A DNA stretch of 34,737 nucleotides. Source: DASWHX01 sp036397995 (GTDB lineage: Bacteria > Bacteroidota > Bacteroidia > Cytophagales > Cyclobacteriaceae). Position 1 is the stretch's first letter. Each line of letters opens with the position of its first letter. Positions 8,975 to 18,524 of the stretch are shown piece by piece. The notes under the pieces were generated by a model that was not told where the DNA came from, did no database searches, and saw nothing but the letters and a program-made list of their open reading frames with translations. The DNA is taken from contig DASWHX010000058.1 of NCBI GenBank assembly GCA_036397995.1, positions 1 to 34,737 on the forward strand, read 5' to 3'. Both the position numbers and the translations under genes were made by a program.

Positions 8975-8984
8975 AGTATTTTTG
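8951..8984 (+). promoter_or_regulatory. Candidate Bacteroidota-type promoter upstream of the PKS operon
   Basis: TTTG at 8951-8954, a 22-base gap and TATTTTTG at 8977-8984 match the Bacteroidota consensus (TTTG, about 19-21 bases, TAnnTTTG), apart from slightly long spacing. It points toward the PKS but would leave a leader of nearly 390 bases and overlaps the start of the divergent membrane-protein gene. The area is T-rich, so chance is a real possibility. The rest of 8975-9376 is A+T-rich, with no convincing gene and no second good promoter; an AG-rich stretch (AAGAAAAAGAGA) precedes the PKS ATG. Confidence 0.25.
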
Positions 8985-9376
8985 TTTGTTTTGATTTAAC
9001 TGACAGAAATTTAGATTTAAAATTAGATAATTCAATAGCAAATTGACGGTTTCTAAGTGAACCTGCTTTGAGAAGGCCTCTTTGCAATTGAAATTGCTCA
9101 AATTAAGACATAATAGAGTCCTATAGTTCTTTTCATTAAAGCAGCCGATCACTTAAATTTACAACTTTGACGGCCAGTTCATCTTTATGCGTTGAGCCAA
9201 ATTCAAATGGACACTTAACAATAATCATTAAAAAACAACCAAATCACTCCCTAAAGCAGAATTTACTGATAATTTCCTTTTAAGAATCGAGATTTCAAGG
9301 GTAAAATTGCAGTCCTGTTTAAAGTGGGGAAAAACTAATTAGACACACAACCAATAAAACTCAAGAAAAAGAGAAT

Positions 9377-12300
9377 ATGAAAAGAAGAGAGCCTTTGGCG
9401 ATAATTGGAATTGGCTGCAAATTCCCTGGAGATATAAATTCACCTGATGATTTTTGGAAACTGTTGATAGAGAAAAGAGATGCTCTCACGAGAATTCCTG
9501 CCGACAGGTGGGATGCCGACGGTTTATATGCGCCAGAATTCAGAAGAGCAGGGAAGATAAGTGTAAATCGCGGTGGCTTTGTCAGGGATGTTGACAAGTT
9601 CGATGCTGGCTTTTTCGGAATCAGCCCCATGGAAGCCAGTCGCATGGATCCGCAACAACGTATGCTCCTTGAGGTCTCTTACGAAGCGGTGCAGGATGCA
9701 GGCATCAGATTAAACGATTTGGAAGGAAAGAAAATAGCGGTAGTAATAGGAATCTCCGCTCATGATTACGGTGACATTCAAAACTCACCCTCTGAAAGAG
9801 TTAACATAGGGGCCCACACGAATTTAGGGTCTGCATTGTGCATTACCGCAAATCGAATCTCGTATTGCTATAACTTAAAGGGTCCGAGCTTTGCAATTGA
9901 TACAGCCTGTTCATCGTCATTGAATGCGATTCATATGGCTTGCCGCTCAATCTGGGATGGCGACGCCGAAGGGGCATTTGCAGGTGGTGTGAATTCAATT
10001 CTTAAACCTGAACCCCAAATGGGTTTTAGCAAGGGAGGATTTTTATCTCCAAATGGAACTTGCTTTTCATTCGACGATCGCGGTGATGGATATATAAGAA
10101 GTGAAGGAGCAGGTTTAGTGTTTATAAAACCCCTGGTTCAGGCCGAAGCAGATAACGATCCCATATATGCGGTCATTAGAGGTACGGCAATAAATCAGGA
10201 CGGAGCGACCAAAGGAATTTCAGTTCCGAATCCGATAGCACAGCAAGAGCTTTTAGTGGAAGCCTATAAAGATGCAGGTGTTAGCCCGCATGAAGTTACC
10301 TTTGTGGAAGCCCATGGAACCGGAACTTTCGTCGGAGATCCGATCGAAACAAATTCAATAGGAAAAGTGATCGGCGGGAAACGAAAAACTGTTTGTTATA
10401 TCGGTTCTGTTAAATCAAACATCGGACACCTTGAACCTGCATCCGGAATTGCTGGTCTGGCCAAGATGGCGCTTGCACTCAAAAATGAAACGATCCCTCC
10501 AAACATCCACTTTAAAAAAGGCAATCCAAATATTCCATTTGATGATATGATGTTGAAGGTTCCCACAGAACCAATAAAGTGGAAAGATAATGGCAAACCA
10601 AGGTACGGCGGAGTAAACTCATTCGGATTTGGAGGTTCAAATGCTCACGTAATTCTGGAAAGTATAAGGCAAAATATCCAGAAGAACGATAAGCCAGGAT
10701 TACAAATTGCAACAATATCCGCACGTAGTCAGGACGCGTTAACTGCTCTGACAAAAGACTTTATCGCCTACCTTAAAGATAAGAAGAACAAAGCAAGTCT
10801 TAGTGATATATGCTATTCAACAGCTGTTCGCTCCACGCACCATGATATCAGGCTCGCCGTTGTAGCAGAATCAAAGAAGGAACTTGCCCGGAATCTGAAA
10901 ATCTTTCTGGCAGGGGAATCCCTTACTGAAATTGCTGAAGGTCAGGCGCTCGAAATAAAAGACAAAATTGCGTTCGTTTTCTCAGGGCAAGGGCCACAAT
11001 GGTGGGGAATGGGCCGTCAACTTTTTGAGAATGAACCTCTTTTTCGCGAGACCATAATTAAGTTGGATAAGATGCTTGGTAAGCACGCCAGCTGGTCTCT
11101 TATTGAAGAGCTTACAAAAGATGAGAAAACTTCCCGGATAAGCGAAACAAACATTGCACAACCGGCTATATTCTCAATCCAGATTGCGCTTTATGAAATG
11201 TGGAAAGCTTTGGGCATCACCCCCTCAGCGGTTGTAGGACATAGCATCGGTGAGGTTGCAGCCGGTTATGCTTCAGGAGCATTAACTCTTGAGCAAGCTG
11301 TAAAATTGATTTTTCACCGAAGCCGCGTGCAACATAAAGCAACCGACAAAGGCAGAATGCTTGCTGTAGGTTTACCCCTTGAAGAAGCAGTAAAATTAAT
11401 CAATGGTAATGAAGGAAGAGTTTCAGTTGGTGCCGTAAACGGACCTTCAATGGTAGTGCTTTCAGGAGATACAGATGTTATTGAAGAAATTGCCGAAGTC
11501 CTCGATAAGAAAGATGTTTTTCAACGTCTGCTGGCTGTAAATGTACCCTTCCACAGCCACCACATGGAGCCATTGAAAAATGAATTAATTACCTCCCTTG
11601 GTTCATTCAAAACTACTTCAACTCAAGTTCCATTTTACTCGACGGTTGAAGGTAAAAAAGTGAAAGGTGAAGATCTTAATCCAACGTATTGGTTTCGAAA
11701 TGTTCGGGAGCCGGTTTATTTCACTTCTGCAATTGAATCTCTAATCAATGACGGATTTGATACCTTTATTGAACTTGGCCCCCACCCTATACATGCAATT
11801 GGCATTAATGATCTGATTAGTCAAAAGAAATCTAAAGCTTTAGTCGTACCTTCTTTACGAAGGAATGAGAATGAAAAGAGAACCTTTCTTTCTTCAGTAG
11901 CGGCATTGCATACATGGGGTTGCCAGATTGACTGGAAATTATTTTACGGTAATGATAATGGCTTTGTTAAACTTCCCCGGTACCCCTGGCAGAAGGAATC
12001 TTTTTGGTTAGAAACCGAAGAAGGAAAACGATTAAGGTTGGGCACCATTGAACATCATCCTCACCTGGAAAGAAAAACCTCCAGCCCAAGAGAAAGCCAT
12101 AATATCCTGTGGAATGTAAATCTGGATAAGAGATCTTATCCATATATCGAAGATCACAAAGTACAGGGACCTATAGTATTTCCAGGAGCAGGTCATGTAG
12201 ATCTTGTGCTGGGAGCTGCAATGGCATCATTTGGTGATAAATTTATTTCTCTGGAAGACATCAATTTCGAAAATGCTTTGTTTTTACCTGACTCCGGTGA

Positions 12301-15300
12301 GCCACCTGAAATTCAAATTGACATTTCCCACGACGCGGGCGATTATTATATCTATACAAAACCCCGCGGTATAGAAGCCCCATGGACCATGTGCTCCAAT
12401 GGCAAAATGAATCATACAGGAGAGAAATTCAAATCAATCCCGATTAACCTGAATGAAGTCCGTAAAAGAACAATAATACCTGTTCCGGTTAAAGCAATGC
12501 ATGATGAATTACTTGAAAGCGGCTTATATCTGGGTCCAAGTTTCCGCGCCATCAAAAAGTTGTGGAGAAGTGATGGGCACTGGGAATCTTTAAGTGAAAT
12601 TGAAGTGCATGAAAGCATTCGATCTGAATTTCTCCAGTTCAATATACATCCCGGCGTTCTTGATAGCTGCTTCCAGACCGTGTTTGGAATCTTTAATGAA
12701 CGGGAAGATGTTAACAAGAAGATGGGCGTATATGTACCTCGTCATATCGACAAAATAAAATTTTATACAAAGCCAAATTCGTTCAAATTGGTTGTCCACG
12801 GTAGATTACGCGAGTGGACTGATGAGTATGCTTTGGGAGAACTTTGGATTTTCAACACCGATGGCAGTTTGGTTGCCGAATTCCATGGATTCCTTTCACA
12901 ATATCTTAAAGGGTCAAGAGGAGAAACCGGCAGTGAGCAGGAAAAATGGTTTTATGAATACAATTGGGTGATGAAGCCAAGAGCAGATCAGGAACTGCTT
13001 AGGAATCCCGGTAATTATTTCCAATCCCCGACTAAAATTAAGAGTAAAGTAAAAGAAACTATAAAAAAAGTTGTTACACGGCCGGAGCAAAGAGAATATT
13101 ATAAGCACTATGAGCCGGAACAATATGCCCTCACGATCGAATATATCTGCACATCCCTGAGGGAATTGGGTTTTTCCTTCAAAACCGGACAAAAAGCGGA
13201 CCTTAAATATTTAATTGATACTTATAAAATTATTCCACAACATTTCCGCCTTTTCCATCACATGTTTAATCTTCTGAAAGATGCCGGAATTGTAAAAGGA
13301 AAGGATGGTCATTATGAAATTGTCAAGAATCCGAAAGAACGGGATGTGAATAGCTGGATGGATGATCTGCAAAAGAAATATCCACAGTTTCATCATGAAT
13401 CCACCCTGCTTGGCAGATGTGGCCCACACATCACGGGGGTTTTGCAAGGAACAGTTGACCCCATCGAATTGATCTTCCCTGAAGATAAATGGGATGCAAT
13501 TGTAAAATATTATGTGGAAGGATTTGCTTTCAGGAAATACAATGAAATGGCCGCGAGGGTTGTCAAAGAACTTTTAGCCAGGCTTCCTAAAGATCAAACT
13601 CTGAGAATACTGGAAGTAGGTGCCGGCACCGGCGGTATGACTCAGGCAATACTTCCTCTACTCCCCGCGGATCGTACGGAATACATTTTCACTGACCTTT
13701 CTCATATGTTTATGCTAAAGGCGCAGCAAAGATTTTCTAACTATCCATTTGTTCAATACAAGATTATGGATATCGAGAATGATCCGGTTGAACAAGGATT
13801 CACCCAAAATTCCTATGACCTGATAATAGCATCCGATGTAATTCATGCTACCAGAAACCTGGGAATTTCTCTTGGCAATGTGAAAAAGCTGCTTGCCTCT
13901 GAAGGAGTCCTAATGATGCTGGAAGTAACAAATTCTCCCGTTTACCTGGATTTTATTTTCGGCATGACAGAAGGTTGGTGGTTATTTGAAGATACCGATA
14001 TCCGGCCAACGCATGCAACGATGGATCCTGCTCGCTGGAAAATGGTCCTCGAAAAAAATAAGTTTAACGATGTGGCTATTTACAGTGACTTCGAAAGGAA
14101 TGATTCCTCATGTCAGAGCGTTATAGTGGCCCGCTCTCCCAGGATTGATCTTTCCAAATTAGTGAAAGAAAATCCCGGAAAAAAAGCCAGAGCTAATTGG
14201 CTTGTCTTTGCAGATGATAAAGGAGTTTCTGATAAGATTATGAATCATCTTAAGAAGCTAAATAAGAATTGTATAGTTATACACCGGGGTGGTGATTTTT
14301 CTGAAAGTACTAAAAATGAATTTACTATCGATAGTCTTGATCAGGAAGGTGCTGACAAACTAATCGAATATATCTCGGATGAAGACAATTTCCAGGGCTT
14401 GATTTTTGCCTGGGGATTAGATTCTGCTGATAACAATAAGCTATCTGAATCAACTATCATCAAAGCTGAAGAAGATTCATCAGCGATGATGATGAATATA
14501 ATGAGAAAGCTTAACAAAATGAACTATGAGAAAAATCCGGATATCTGGGTACTACTACGAGGTACGCAGGTGGTGGGAGATTCTCCAACAACAATAAATC
14601 TTTCTCAGCAAGGACTTCGGGGAGTCAGCCGGGTAATAGTAAATGAATTCCCAAATTACAAAACCTCGCTTGTAGACTTCAGTTCACAAGTAAAAGAGGA
14701 GGAAATTCAATCTTTTATTGATGAATTATTTAATGATGAGCATGTTGATGAAATTGCATTCCGTGGAAAAAAAAGATATGTAAACCGCCTCGAAAGGCTA
14801 TCAACAAGAAAAATAGCAAACTTATCACGGAAAACCGTTAACGCTGAAGGAACTCCATATGTTGCAGGTATTTCAGAATATGGAGTCCTTGATAATATCA
14901 GCCTGCGTCAAACCTCCCTGAGAAAGCCGGAAGAGGATGAAGTGGAGATTAGAGTAAAAGCATCTGCTTTGAATTTCAGGGATATCATGATAGCAATGGG
15001 GCTCCTGTCAGATGCCGCGGTTGAAGGCGGATTATTTGGAAGAACATTTGGATTGGAATGCGCGGGTGTTGTGAGCGCGGTAGGAAAAAAGGTTAAAAGT
15101 GTAAAAGTGGGTGATGCTGTTATGGCTACTGCCCCTTCCTGTATTGCCGGGTTTGCATATCCGAAAGGTTCTCACGTAGTTAAGAAGCCAAAAAATATTA
15201 GCTGGACTGAAGCCGCAAGTTTGCCCGTTGTCTATACAACTGCATACTTCTCCCTGGTTTATCATTGCAGGCTTCAAAAAGGTGAAAAAATATTGATCCA

Positions 15301-17776
15301 TGCAGCTGCCGGTGGTGTTGGCATAGCTGCCATTCATATTGCCAAAGCAATCGGAGCTGAAATCTATGCTACAGTAAGCAGTCCGGATAAGAAAGCTTAT
15401 ATCCGGAAAATTGGAGTGAAATCTGAGAATATAATGAATTCCCGTACGCTTGATTTCGCTGACGAAATTATGGAGAAAACCGGAGGCCAGGGAGTTGATG
15501 TTGTGCTTAATTCCCTATCCGGTGAAGCTATTTATAAAAGTGTTAAATGCCTGAGTCCTTATGGCAGATTTGTTGAAATAGGGAAAACCGATATCTACCG
15601 GAATAGCAAACTGGGTTTGCAGCCATTTGGAAATAACCTTACCTATTTTGGCGTGGACGTCGACAGATTATTCAAACAAAAAGAAAAATTTGGTGGCAAA
15701 TTATTCCAGGATTCAATTGATTATTTCGTAAAGAATAAATTCCCGGTTCATCCGGTAAAAGTTTTTTCCATTGACAACCTTGCTGACGCCTTCCAACACA
15801 TGGCCGGCGCAAGACACATTGGAAAAATAATTATTGAAATGAAAGGTGAAGTGCAAATCTCACCTCCCAGGGAAATAGCCTTTGATGCAAACGGTTCTTA
15901 CTTGTTAACCGGGGGCGCTTCCGGATTTGCACTTTCAGTTGCAAACTGGATGACGACCAAAGGTGCACGACATCTTGTTCTTATGAGCCGCAGTGGACCC
16001 AAAACCAATTCTGAAAAGGAAATTGTAGCCAGGATGAAGAAGCGAGGTGTGAAAGTAATGATTGCCAAAGGTGATGTCTCCAATAAAAAGGACGTTGATA
16101 GAATTTTTGCGGAAATTAAAAAGGAAATGCCCCCGTTAAAGGGAATTCAACATGCGGCAATGGTTCTGGACGACGGCGGAATACCCGAGATTGATCATCT
16201 GCGATACTTGAAAGTGTTTAAGCCTAAAGCTATAGGATGCTGGCATTTACACAACGCCAGCAAGGCATTAAAACTTGACCATTTTATTTCCTATTCTTCC
16301 ATATCCGCGATCTATGGAAACCCTGGGCAGGTGAGTTACGTCGGTGGAAACAGTTTCCTCGATAATTTTTCATCATACAGACGTTCTTTGGGTCTGCCTG
16401 CAACAACTGTAAATTGGGGAGTTATTGGTGACGTAGGTTTTGTTGCGCGCAGTGGTAAAGTTGGAGGTTTGCTGTATAAACAAGGCTGGAAAGCCTTCAC
16501 GCTCGATCAAGCTTTGGGAATATTAGAACAAATGCTTCTGAATAACCCCATACAACGCGTTGCTACCGACTCGGATTGGGAAATGATTGGAAACTTTTAT
16601 CCCCATTCAGCTACATCAAGCAGGTTCGCCCATCTTGTAAAAGAGAAAGAGTTAGGCGGCGCTGGCGGAGTTGGTCAGGGTGATTGTGCACTCAAAGCAA
16701 CTTTGCTTGAATCAAGTAGCGAAGAAAAACCGGAGATATTGCTAACCGCGCTTAAAGACACATTCGCGAGAGTAATAGGAACCACAGCAGATAAAGTAGA
16801 GACTTCTCAACCTGTTACCAAATATGGTCTTGATTCTCTGATGGCGAATCAAATTCGAAACTGGATCCAAAGTAACATTGCCGTAGATTATTCCATGATG
16901 CGAATTATGCGTGGGCCAACAATGGAAGAAATGACCGCTCAAATTCTGGATGAATTGACAGGCCAGACCGGCTCCAGTAATGGACTATTGGAAGAACGGA
17001 CCGAATTGGATAAATGGATAATTAGAACCAAGCGGGTTGAAAACCCAAGACTCCGGTTATTCTGCCTGCCATATTTTGCAGGAGGCGCTTCAATTTTCTC
17101 AAGCTGGCACGAGTTTCTACCGGAAGATATTGAAGTCTGCGCCATTCAGTTTCCCGGCCGTGAAGAACGAGGTGATGAAAAAGCTTATGATGACGTGTTT
17201 GCCCTGGTGAAAAAACTGGCAGAAGTCATAGAACCGTTACTTACAGCGCCTATAGCTTTTTACAGTCACAGTTCCGGAGCTGGTATTGCCCTTGAGTTAG
17301 CCCGGCATTTGCGAAAAACCAATGATGTAAATCCCGTCAAATTCATTGTTGGCGGATGGCGGGCTCCTCACCTGAGCAGCCCATTCAAATTTCTGAATGC
17401 AATTAAAGAGGATGAAGTTTATAAGGAGAAAAATATTCCTAACATAAAGAATCATTTGCGCTCATTGGAAATTCCAGATTCTGTAATTGATAATAAGGAA
17501 GTGTTTGGTGAAATGCTTCCTTCACTCAGAGCGGATATCCTTTTAGGAAAGAAGTATAAATACTATGAGGATGAGCCGCTGCCTTGTCCACTGGTTGGAG
17601 TCGCCGGTACAAAAGATACCGTATTTACCGAAGACCAGATAAAAGCCTGGTCAAAACATACTTCTTCTGAATTTACATTCAAGAAAATCAATGGGAGCCA
17701 TCTTTTTTGCCGGGACAATAAAGAGGAATTATTGGAGTTCCTTAGCCACGAATTAGTGGACAATGTAATTGCGTAG
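9377..17776 (+). CDS. Highly reducing, C-methylating type I polyketide synthase (KS-AT-DH-cMT-ER-KR-ACP-TE)
   Basis: A 2799-residue single-module synthase, probably iterative. KS about 1-430: Cys178 (DTACSSS), His313 (EAHGTGT), His351 (NIGHLEP). AT about 531-820: Ser623 (GHSIGE) and His726 in PFHSHHM, pointing to malonyl rather than methylmalonyl units. DH about 900-1190: His927 (HKVQGPIVFP) and Asp1096 (DSCFQ). C-methyltransferase about 1240-1590: SAM motif EVGAGTGG at 1413-1420. A non-catalytic pseudo-KR region follows at about 1600-1810. ER about 1835-2155: AAAGGVG at 1976-1982. KR about 2170-2350: Ser2308, Tyr2321, Asn2325 and an LDD motif (B-type) at 2264-2266. ACP about 2450-2520: Ser2487 (GLDSL). 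TE about 2545-2795: Ser2632, Asp2747, His2775. All active-site residues are present, so the predicted product is a reduced, methyl-branched acyl chain. It heads a four-gene operon. Confidence 0.95.
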   Translation: MKRREPLAIIGIGCKFPGDINSPDDFWKLLIEKRDALTRIPADRWDADGLYAPEFRRAGKISVNRGGFVRDVDKFDAGFFGISPMEASRMDPQQRMLLEVSYEAVQDAGIRLNDLEGKKIAVVIGISAHDYGDIQNSPSERVNIGAHTNLGSALCITANRISYCYNLKGPSFAIDTACSSSLNAIHMACRSIWDGDAEGAFAGGVNSILKPEPQMGFSKGGFLSPNGTCFSFDDRGDGYIRSEGAGLVFIKPLVQAEADNDPIYAVIRGTAINQDGATKGISVPNPIAQQELLVEAYKDAGVSPHEVTFVEAHGTGTFVGDPIETNSIGKVIGGKRKTVCYIGSVKSNIGHLEPASGIAGLAKMALALKNETIPPNIHFKKGNPNIPFDDMMLKVPTEPIKWKDNGKPRYGGVNSFGFGGSNAHVILESIRQNIQKNDKPGLQIATISARSQDALTALTKDFIAYLKDKKNKASLSDICYSTAVRSTHHDIRLAVVAESKKELARNLKIFLAGESLTEIAEGQALEIKDKIAFVFSGQGPQWWGMGRQLFENEPLFRETIIKLDKMLGKHASWSLIEELTKDEKTSRISETNIAQPAIFSIQIALYEMWKALGITPSAVVGHSIGEVAAGYASGALTLEQAVKLIFHRSRVQHKATDKGRMLAVGLPLEEAVKLINGNEGRVSVGAVNGPSMVVLSGDTDVIEEIAEVLDKKDVFQRLLAVNVPFHSHHMEPLKNELITSLGSFKTTSTQVPFYSTVEGKKVKGEDLNPTYWFRNVREPVYFTSAIESLINDGFDTFIELGPHPIHAIGINDLISQKKSKALVVPSLRRNENEKRTFLSSVAALHTWGCQIDWKLFYGNDNGFVKLPRYPWQKESFWLETEEGKRLRLGTIEHHPHLERKTSSPRESHNILWNVNLDKRSYPYIEDHKVQGPIVFPGAGHVDLVLGAAMASFGDKFISLEDINFENALFLPDSGEPPEIQIDISHDAGDYYIYTKPRGIEAPWTMCSNGKMNHTGEKFKSIPINLNEVRKRTIIPVPVKAMHDELLESGLYLGPSFRAIKKLWRSDGHWESLSEIEVHESIRSEFLQFNIHPGVLDSCFQTVFGIFNEREDVNKKMGVYVPRHIDKIKFYTKPNSFKLVVHGRLREWTDEYALGELWIFNTDGSLVAEFHGFLSQYLKGSRGETGSEQEKWFYEYNWVMKPRADQELLRNPGNYFQSPTKIKSKVKETIKKVVTRPEQREYYKHYEPEQYALTIEYICTSLRELGFSFKTGQKADLKYLIDTYKIIPQHFRLFHHMFNLLKDAGIVKGKDGHYEIVKNPKERDVNSWMDDLQKKYPQFHHESTLLGRCGPHITGVLQGTVDPIELIFPEDKWDAIVKYYVEGFAFRKYNEMAARVVKELLARLPKDQTLRILEVGAGTGGMTQAILPLLPADRTEYIFTDLSHMFMLKAQQRFSNYPFVQYKIMDIENDPVEQGFTQNSYDLIIASDVIHATRNLGISLGNVKKLLASEGVLMMLEVTNSPVYLDFIFGMTEGWWLFEDTDIRPTHATMDPARWKMVLEKNKFNDVAIYSDFERNDSSCQSVIVARSPRIDLSKLVKENPGKKARANWLVFADDKGVSDKIMNHLKKLNKNCIVIHRGGDFSESTKNEFTIDSLDQEGADKLIEYISDEDNFQGLIFAWGLDSADNNKLSESTIIKAEEDSSAMMMNIMRKLNKMNYEKNPDIWVLLRGTQVVGDSPTTINLSQQGLRGVSRVIVNEFPNYKTSLVDFSSQVKEEEIQSFIDELFNDEHVDEIAFRGKKRYVNRLERLSTRKIANLSRKTVNAEGTPYVAGISEYGVLDNISLRQTSLRKPEEDEVEIRVKASALNFRDIMIAMGLLSDAAVEGGLFGRTFGLECAGVVSAVGKKVKSVKVGDAVMATAPSCIAGFAYPKGSHVVKKPKNISWTEAASLPVVYTTAYFSLVYHCRLQKGEKILIHAAAGGVGIAAIHIAKAIGAEIYATVSSPDKKAYIRKIGVKSENIMNSRTLDFADEIMEKTGGQGVDVVLNSLSGEAIYKSVKCLSPYGRFVEIGKTDIYRNSKLGLQPFGNNLTYFGVDVDRLFKQKEKFGGKLFQDSIDYFVKNKFPVHPVKVFSIDNLADAFQHMAGARHIGKIIIEMKGEVQISPPREIAFDANGSYLLTGGASGFALSVANWMTTKGARHLVLMSRSGPKTNSEKEIVARMKKRGVKVMIAKGDVSNKKDVDRIFAEIKKEMPPLKGIQHAAMVLDDGGIPEIDHLRYLKVFKPKAIGCWHLHNASKALKLDHFISYSSISAIYGNPGQVSYVGGNSFLDNFSSYRRSLGLPATTVNWGVIGDVGFVARSGKVGGLLYKQGWKAFTLDQALGILEQMLLNNPIQRVATDSDWEMIGNFYPHSATSSRFAHLVKEKELGGAGGVGQGDCALKATLLESSSEEKPEILLTALKDTFARVIGTTADKVETSQPVTKYGLDSLMANQIRNWIQSNIAVDYSMMRIMRGPTMEEMTAQILDELTGQTGSSNGLLEERTELDKWIIRTKRVENPRLRLFCLPYFAGGASIFSSWHEFLPEDIEVCAIQFPGREERGDEKAYDDVFALVKKLAEVIEPLLTAPIAFYSHSSGAGIALELARHLRKTNDVNPVKFIVGGWRAPHLSSPFKFLNAIKEDEVYKEKNIPNIKNHLRSLEIPDSVIDNKEVFGEMLPSLRADILLGKKYKYYEDEPLPCPLVGVAGTKDTVFTEDQIKAWSKHTSSEFTFKKINGSHLFCRDNKEELLEFLSHELVDNVIA

Positions 17777-17780
17777 ACTG

Positions 17781-18524
17781 ATGAAATCTGTAAAAGAAGT
17801 CATCACCTCCCCTTTTGAACTGCTCCGGAAGTTTAATTCAGCGATTGGACAGGGAGAAGTTCATCTTTATGCCTGCAAGCTGGATCCCGGTAGCGAGAGA
17901 ATTAATTACCTCGAAACCCTGCTTTCTGAACAGGAGAAAAAGAATGTTTCCTTTTTTAGTTTTGAGAAAGACCAGATTGCTTATACCGCAAGCCAGGGAT
18001 TTCTACGGCTGGTAGTTGCTTTTTATCTCGATATAGACGGCAGTGAAGTTAAATTTGCAAAACACAGAAAGGGGAAGCCATACCTGTTAAATGACACATC
18101 TCTTTTATACAATATTTCTAACTCAGGAGATTATGTGATTATCGGTATTTCACGGCATGGAGAGATTGGAATAGACCTTGAGAAGATTCGACCCCTGGAT
18201 GACTTTGAAGATCTGGTTCATAAGAACTTTACTCCCAGAGAAAGAGAATATATTGGTAAAGTTCCCACCGAAACTATAAACAGGTTCTTCAAATTATGGA
18301 CCCTTAAAGAGGCTTTCCTGAAAGCAATTGGCGAAGGGATGAGACTAACACCGGATAACCTTGAGTTTTTGATTGAAAACGGTAAATTTAAATTGCACAC
18401 GGGACCAGGATTTTATGAATTCGACGACTGGCATTTTAGTGATATCACTATTGGAAATAATTACCTTGGGTCATTAGCTCATATGAAGAACCCGGTTTAT
18501 GTTTCTGAAATAAGGTATCTATGA
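17781..18524 (+). CDS. Sfp-type 4'-phosphopantetheinyl transferase
   Basis: A 247-residue enzyme that moves phosphopantetheine from CoA to a carrier-protein serine, here most likely Ser2487 of the adjacent PKS. Sfp-family motifs are clear: GEIGIDLEKI (Asp132 and Glu134 bind Mg2+) and FFKLWTLKEAFLKAIGEGM (Trp173, Lys176, Glu177, Lys181). The two-half length matches Sfp rather than AcpS. ATG 17781 lies 4 bases after the PKS stop and is preferred; a TTG at 17769 inside the PKS end is the alternative. The stop overlaps the ligase start (ATGA). A dedicated activator in the same operon supports the PKS being functional. Confidence 0.93.
   Translation: MKSVKEVITSPFELLRKFNSAIGQGEVHLYACKLDPGSERINYLETLLSEQEKKNVSFFSFEKDQIAYTASQGFLRLVVAFYLDIDGSEVKFAKHRKGKPYLLNDTSLLYNISNSGDYVIIGISRHGEIGIDLEKIRPLDDFEDLVHKNFTPREREYIGKVPTETINRFFKLWTLKEAFLKAIGEGMRLTPDNLEFLIENGKFKLHTGPGFYEFDDWHFSDITIGNNYLGSLAHMKNPVYVSEIRYL

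Noticed and set aside
8841..9152. Minus-strand frame of about 100 codons spanning the membrane-protein start
   Set aside because: It overlaps the recognised 8549-8974 gene in another frame and has a patchy, Asn/Cys-rich translation unlike a protein.
9377..17776. PKS as one module of a larger modular assembly line
   Set aside because: There are no docking domains or further modules, and the protein starts at a KS and ends in a TE, so iterative use fits better.
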